Positions 4,587 through 7,260 of a stretch of DNA of 7,260 nucleotides are shown here, in pieces. Origin of the DNA: Desulfurococcales archaeon (GTDB lineage: Archaea > Thermoproteota > Thermoprotei_A > CAZTBM01 > SZUA-1508); assembly GCA_015661855.1 (NCBI GenBank), contig DQVH01000026.1, positions 1 to 7,260 of the forward strand. The letters are read 5' to 3'. The notes beneath the pieces were generated by a model. It made no database searches and was not told the DNA's origin. It saw nothing but the letters and a program-made list of their open reading frames with translations. A program made the translations under genes and the position numbers. How positions within the stretch are numbered: position 1 is the first letter of the stretch; every line of letters begins with the position of its first letter.

Positions 4587-5036
4587 ATGGAGACTATCAA
4601 TATTAATGATTTAAGGGATAAACTTAAAGACTATATGCCTAGTGGTGTAGAGAGCTATATGTTAGTATGGGCTATTGAGGAAGCTAATAGTTTAGGGCAT
4701 TCACTAGTTGAATATTACTTTTCACGTGAACCCGATATAACATTAATTTTCAAAATACCCTACCCTGGATCTAATGAGATTCAAGTTTACGGGTTAAGAA
4801 TATTCATAGATAAGTCGCTAATGGACAAATTAGGTTTAAGAGACATCATTAGAAAAGAGGTTAAGGGAGTACTGGTTGAGAGCTGTAGTAACGATAAAAT
4901 TAATATTATATGTGAGGTTAAAGGTTTAGATGATGGGTTAAGGGTAGTAAAGTCTATAATAAGAGTACTTCAGGAGAGAAAGCTACATAGTGGTAGAGTT
5001 GAAATTTTAGGCTACAATACTCTATTAGAGTACTAG
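4587..5036 (+). CDS. Unrecognised 149-aa protein encoded upstream of XPB helicase
   Basis: I do not recognise a family. The protein is soluble and mixed alpha/beta. A helical N-terminal third (NDLRDKLKDYMPSGVESYML, then VWAIEEANSLGHSL, to about 40) is followed by strands around ITLIFKIPYPG (51-61), EIQVYGLRIFI (64-74), KGVLVES (93-99) and INIICEVKGL (105-114). A helix at 115-132 and the terminal strand GRVEILGYNTLLEY complete it. No metal-binding or catalytic motif stands out; C100 and C109 are the only cysteines. The ATG has GGGGAG 9 nt upstream. The XPB helicase gene follows after 14 nt in the same direction, so a joint transcript and a role in the same DNA-repair or transcription process is a reasonable inference. 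It does not look like Bax1/NurA, the usual archaeal XPB partner: it is too short and lacks a visible nuclease acidic cluster. Confidence 0.7.
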   Translation: METININDLRDKLKDYMPSGVESYMLVWAIEEANSLGHSLVEYYFSREPDITLIFKIPYPGSNEIQVYGLRIFIDKSLMDKLGLRDIIRKEVKGVLVESCSNDKINIICEVKGLDDGLRVVKSIIRVLQERKLHSGRVEILGYNTLLEY

Positions 5037-5050
5037 TTGAGTGATAGGAG

Positions 5051-6682
5051 TTGAAGATAACATTCATTATTAGAAGGTGGCTTAGTAGAGAGGAATTTGA
5101 AACACTCTCACTTATTGCAGACTATACCGGTAGGGATAGATTGGGATCAAAGTTCGTAATTAACCCTAGTAAGATTATGAAGAGTGATCTCTCATTTAAC
5201 GAGGTAATAGAGATTCTTAGTGATATTGGGGTACGTCTTGGTGATGTCGAGAAAGAGTATATTCGAAATCTGATTAGGGAGAGAGATAAAATTGTTTTAC
5301 AGTGGCTTGGAAGTATGATTATAATGAAGCCTAATAGGTTTCTTGGAGAAGTACTTGATGAAATTAGAGACTACGTTACGTATGATAAGAGTAAACGATT
5401 ATTCATTGTTAAACCCCTATACTTTTTCCAGCTTAAAGAGAAACTTCAAACTCTAGGATTTAACGTTATTGATGAGACGAATTTAAAGAGTGAAATGAAA
5501 CTACCATTTAAAGTATCCTTTAAGGGTAGTCTTAGAGATTATCAGAGTGAAGCATTGAAGAAGTGGATTGAGAATAAGTATCGAGGGGTTATAGCGTTAC
5601 CTACAGGTTCAGGTAAAACAGTTATAGCTTTAGCAGCTATAGGAGAGCTTAATGAGAGAACTCTCATAGTAGTCTATACTAGAGAGCAAATGTTCCAATG
5701 GCAAGATAAGATAGTAGAGTTCCTTGATATACCTAGTAGCTATATTGGGCTATACTATGGTGATGAAAAGAGAATAGCACCAATAACTATATCTACGTAT
5801 CAGACAGCGTATAGACATATACACGTACTCTCTAAACACTTTACACTACTAATAGTTGATGAGTGTCACCATCTTCCAGCAGATAAGTTTAAGATTATAG
5901 CTGAGAATAGCTTTGCACCAAAGAGGATGGGTCTTTCAGCAACCGTTATTAGAGAGGATGGTAAACATGAAGAACTGTTTCCACTAATGGGTGGAATAGT
6001 ATACTATAAGACCCCAGAGGATTTAGCTTTAAAAGGGTATCTTGCACCATACACTATACACCAAGTATATGTTAGACTTACACCAGAAGAACGTAGAGAG
6101 TATCGTGAACTAGTTAAGCTATATAGGGAGCTTACAGGAGGACTCCAGTTCAACCAGGTTTTAGAGGAGGCTATGAAGGGTAATGAGAGAGCACAGGAGG
6201 CACTGAAAGTTCATAGTAAACTTAGACAGATAATAGCTAAAGCTGAAATGAAAAAGCAAGCAGTTAAATGGATTGTTGAAGATGAGCTTAAGAGGGGTAG
6301 TAAGATACTAGTGTTTACACAGTATGTTGATCAAGCTAAAGAGTTAGGTAGAATTCTGGGAGCCCCAGTACTAACAGGCGATGTTGAAACTAGAGAGAGA
6401 AAGAGAATTCTCAATGAGTTTAGGAGTGGTAGGAGTAGAGTTCTGGTTGTCACAACAGTTGGTGATGAAGGTCTCGACATACCAGATGTAAATGTAGGTA
6501 TAATAGTTACGGGAACTGGATCTAGAAGACAATTTATTCAAAGACTTGGTAGACTATTAAGACCTAGAGAGGGTAAAGTTGCAAAACTCTATGAAATTAT
6601 AGTTAAGGGTACATTAGAGGAGTTTCAAGCACAGCGTAGAAAGAGAATTGAAATTGACGAATATATTGATTCTGAAGGTTAA
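5051..6682 (+). CDS. XPB/Ssl2-type superfamily 2 DNA helicase/translocase
   Basis: This 543-aa protein carries the archaeal XPB core. An N-terminal region (about 1-150) corresponds in position to the damage-recognition part. It is followed by LRDYQSEAL (161-169), Walker A PTGSGKT (184-190), the DEAH-type box DECHH (270-274), GLSAT (294-298) and the XPB-specific RED triad R301-E302-D303. A thumb-like helical insertion spans about 340-400. The second RecA domain has KILVFTQY (418-425), TTVGDEGLDIP (468-478) and motif VI QRLGRLLRP (497-505). XPB proteins unwind or translocate on duplex DNA in nucleotide excision repair and, in eukaryotes, transcription initiation. The TTG at 5051 is the first start after an in-frame TAG (5045-5047); GTGAT (5041-5045) is a plausible ribosome site. 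The gene follows the 149-aa gene by 14 nt and ends in a 4-nt overlap with the convergent oxidoreductase gene. No Bax1 nuclease gene is adjacent. Confidence 0.93.
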   Translation: MKITFIIRRWLSREEFETLSLIADYTGRDRLGSKFVINPSKIMKSDLSFNEVIEILSDIGVRLGDVEKEYIRNLIRERDKIVLQWLGSMIIMKPNRFLGEVLDEIRDYVTYDKSKRLFIVKPLYFFQLKEKLQTLGFNVIDETNLKSEMKLPFKVSFKGSLRDYQSEALKKWIENKYRGVIALPTGSGKTVIALAAIGELNERTLIVVYTREQMFQWQDKIVEFLDIPSSYIGLYYGDEKRIAPITISTYQTAYRHIHVLSKHFTLLIVDECHHLPADKFKIIAENSFAPKRMGLSATVIREDGKHEELFPLMGGIVYYKTPEDLALKGYLAPYTIHQVYVRLTPEERREYRELVKLYRELTGGLQFNQVLEEAMKGNERAQEALKVHSKLRQIIAKAEMKKQAVKWIVEDELKRGSKILVFTQYVDQAKELGRILGAPVLTGDVETRERKRILNEFRSGRSRVLVVTTVGDEGLDIPDVNVGIIVTGTGSRRQFIQRLGRLLRPREGKVAKLYEIIVKGTLEEFQAQRRKRIEIDEYIDSEG

Positions 6683-7227
6683 GTAGTTAGTGATTTAACG
6701 TACTTATAGCCTAACTCTACTGCCCTAATATTCAACTCCAACCATGTAGACTTTACGACTTCACTTAGAGCATTCTTTAACGCATTTAATGTAACTATTC
6801 TTTCATTAACTGATGCTAGAGCACCAAGCATTACCATATTTGCTGGTAGTTTAGATTTAAGATTCTCCTCAGCAATTCTCGTAGCTGGTACTGGGAGGGT
6901 TTTAGCTTCAACATTTAATCTTCTTACAAGTATTGGATCGTATATTATTAGTGTCGACTTTGTAATAGCATACTTATAGTTTGATATAAAGCCGCTATCA
7001 TACATTAAGATTATGATGTCCGCTCTCCTAACCTTAGGATAGCATATTTCACCTTCATCGGATACTACTACTTCTGATCTTGTTTCACCACCCCTAGTCT
7101 CAGCACCGTAATATTCAGTTTGAGTAACATAGTATCCCATATACTTAGCTACAGCTAATCCTAGAATATAGCCTGCTAGTAGTACACCTTGACCTCCCCT
7201 ACCTAATATCATAATTTCATATCTCAT
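6679..7227 (-). CDS. 2-oxoacid:ferredoxin oxidoreductase, gamma subunit
   Basis: This 182-aa protein matches the usual size of the stand-alone gamma subunit of archaeal 2-oxoacid:ferredoxin oxidoreductases. These enzymes oxidatively decarboxylate pyruvate, 2-oxoglutarate or related acids to acyl-CoA and reduce ferredoxin in the cytoplasm. Family motifs are GRGGQGV (9-15), TEYYGAETRGGETRSEVVVS (37-56) and ANMVMLGAL (129-137). The YG-x-E-x-RGG-x-x-R-S-E-V-V form resembles the 2-oxoglutarate (Kor) branch, but the substrate cannot be fixed from gamma alone. The ATG (7227-7225) overlaps the TGA of the preceding gene in an ATGA arrangement, typical of coupled beta-gamma subunit genes. The stop shares TTAA with the stop of the convergent helicase gene, so the two 3' ends overlap by 4 bp. 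Confidence 0.92.
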   Translation of the reverse strand: MRYEIMILGRGGQGVLLAGYILGLAVAKYMGYYVTQTEYYGAETRGGETRSEVVVSDEGEICYPKVRRADIIILMYDSGFISNYKYAITKSTLIIYDPILVRRLNVEAKTLPVPATRIAEENLKSKLPANMVMLGALASVNERIVTLNALKNALSEVVKSTWLELNIRAVELGYKYVKSLTT

Positions 7228-7260
7228 TCCAGCTTAACCCTCTCTATAGTATTCACCACA
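7224..7260 (-). CDS. C-terminal end of preceding oxidoreductase subunit, probably beta
   Basis: The last 11 codons and the stop of a minus-strand gene enter from the right edge, reading VVNTIERVKLE and then TGA (7226-7224). The stop overlaps the gamma-subunit ATG as ATGA. The frame and the tight overlap fit the delta-alpha-beta-gamma or alpha-beta-gamma gene order of archaeal 2-oxoacid:ferredoxin oxidoreductases, where beta precedes gamma. Too little is visible to identify it by sequence, and the call rests mainly on context. Confidence 0.5.
   Translation of the reverse strand, partial: VVNTIERVKLE

Overview
The window looks like a chromosomal segment from a low-GC thermophilic crenarchaeote (Thermoproteota). 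The main reasons are a Trm9-like methyltransferase next to an archaeal-type Elp3, an XPB-type helicase, a PyrE/GfcR-like HTH-phosphoribosyltransferase regulator, a 2-oxoacid:ferredoxin oxidoreductase gamma subunit and an archaeal box C/D sRNA. Short A/T-rich promoters, purine-rich ribosome sites, frequent GTG/TTG starts and heavy AGA/AGG/ATA codon use fit too. A Desulfurococcales- or Fervidicoccales-like lineage is plausible, but the genus cannot be fixed from the sequence alone.

Layout, left to right. The minus-strand 5' end of a GfcR-like regulator (1-211) is divergent from a two-gene plus-strand operon (290-2505): a Trm9/ALKBH8-like SAM methyltransferase and, 2 nt later, Elp3. A gap of about 300 bases (2506-2804) without a convincing gene holds a strong hairpin and a 10-bp palindrome. 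Next come a minus-strand 77-aa zinc ribbon (2805-3038), a plus-strand box C/D sRNA (about 3111-3180), and a minus-strand pair: a coiled-coil/winged-helix protein of unknown function (3866-4495) overlapping a rhomboid protease (3189-3887). A symmetric divergent promoter (4496-4586) separates that pair from a plus-strand pair: an unrecognised 149-aa protein (4587-5036) and an XPB/Ssl2 helicase (5051-6682). The helicase converges, sharing the bases TTAA, with a minus-strand oxidoreductase gamma subunit (6679-7227). The last 11 codons of the preceding subunit gene, probably beta, are visible at the right edge.

How the parts fit together. The most coherent theme is tRNA wobble-uridine (U34) modification. 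Elp3 makes cm5U34 and Trm9-type enzymes methylate the carboxymethyl group, so the operon encodes two consecutive steps. About 0.6 kb downstream, the D' guide of the sRNA is complementary to an anticodon loop reading C-U-U-A-A-A-U. The box+5 rule then places the 2'-O-methyl group on U34 of a tRNA-Leu(UAA). Base and ribose modifiers of the same nucleotide may therefore be encoded within 3 kb. The 149-aa protein next to XPB and the coiled-coil/wHTH protein next to the rhomboid are the least explained protein genes.
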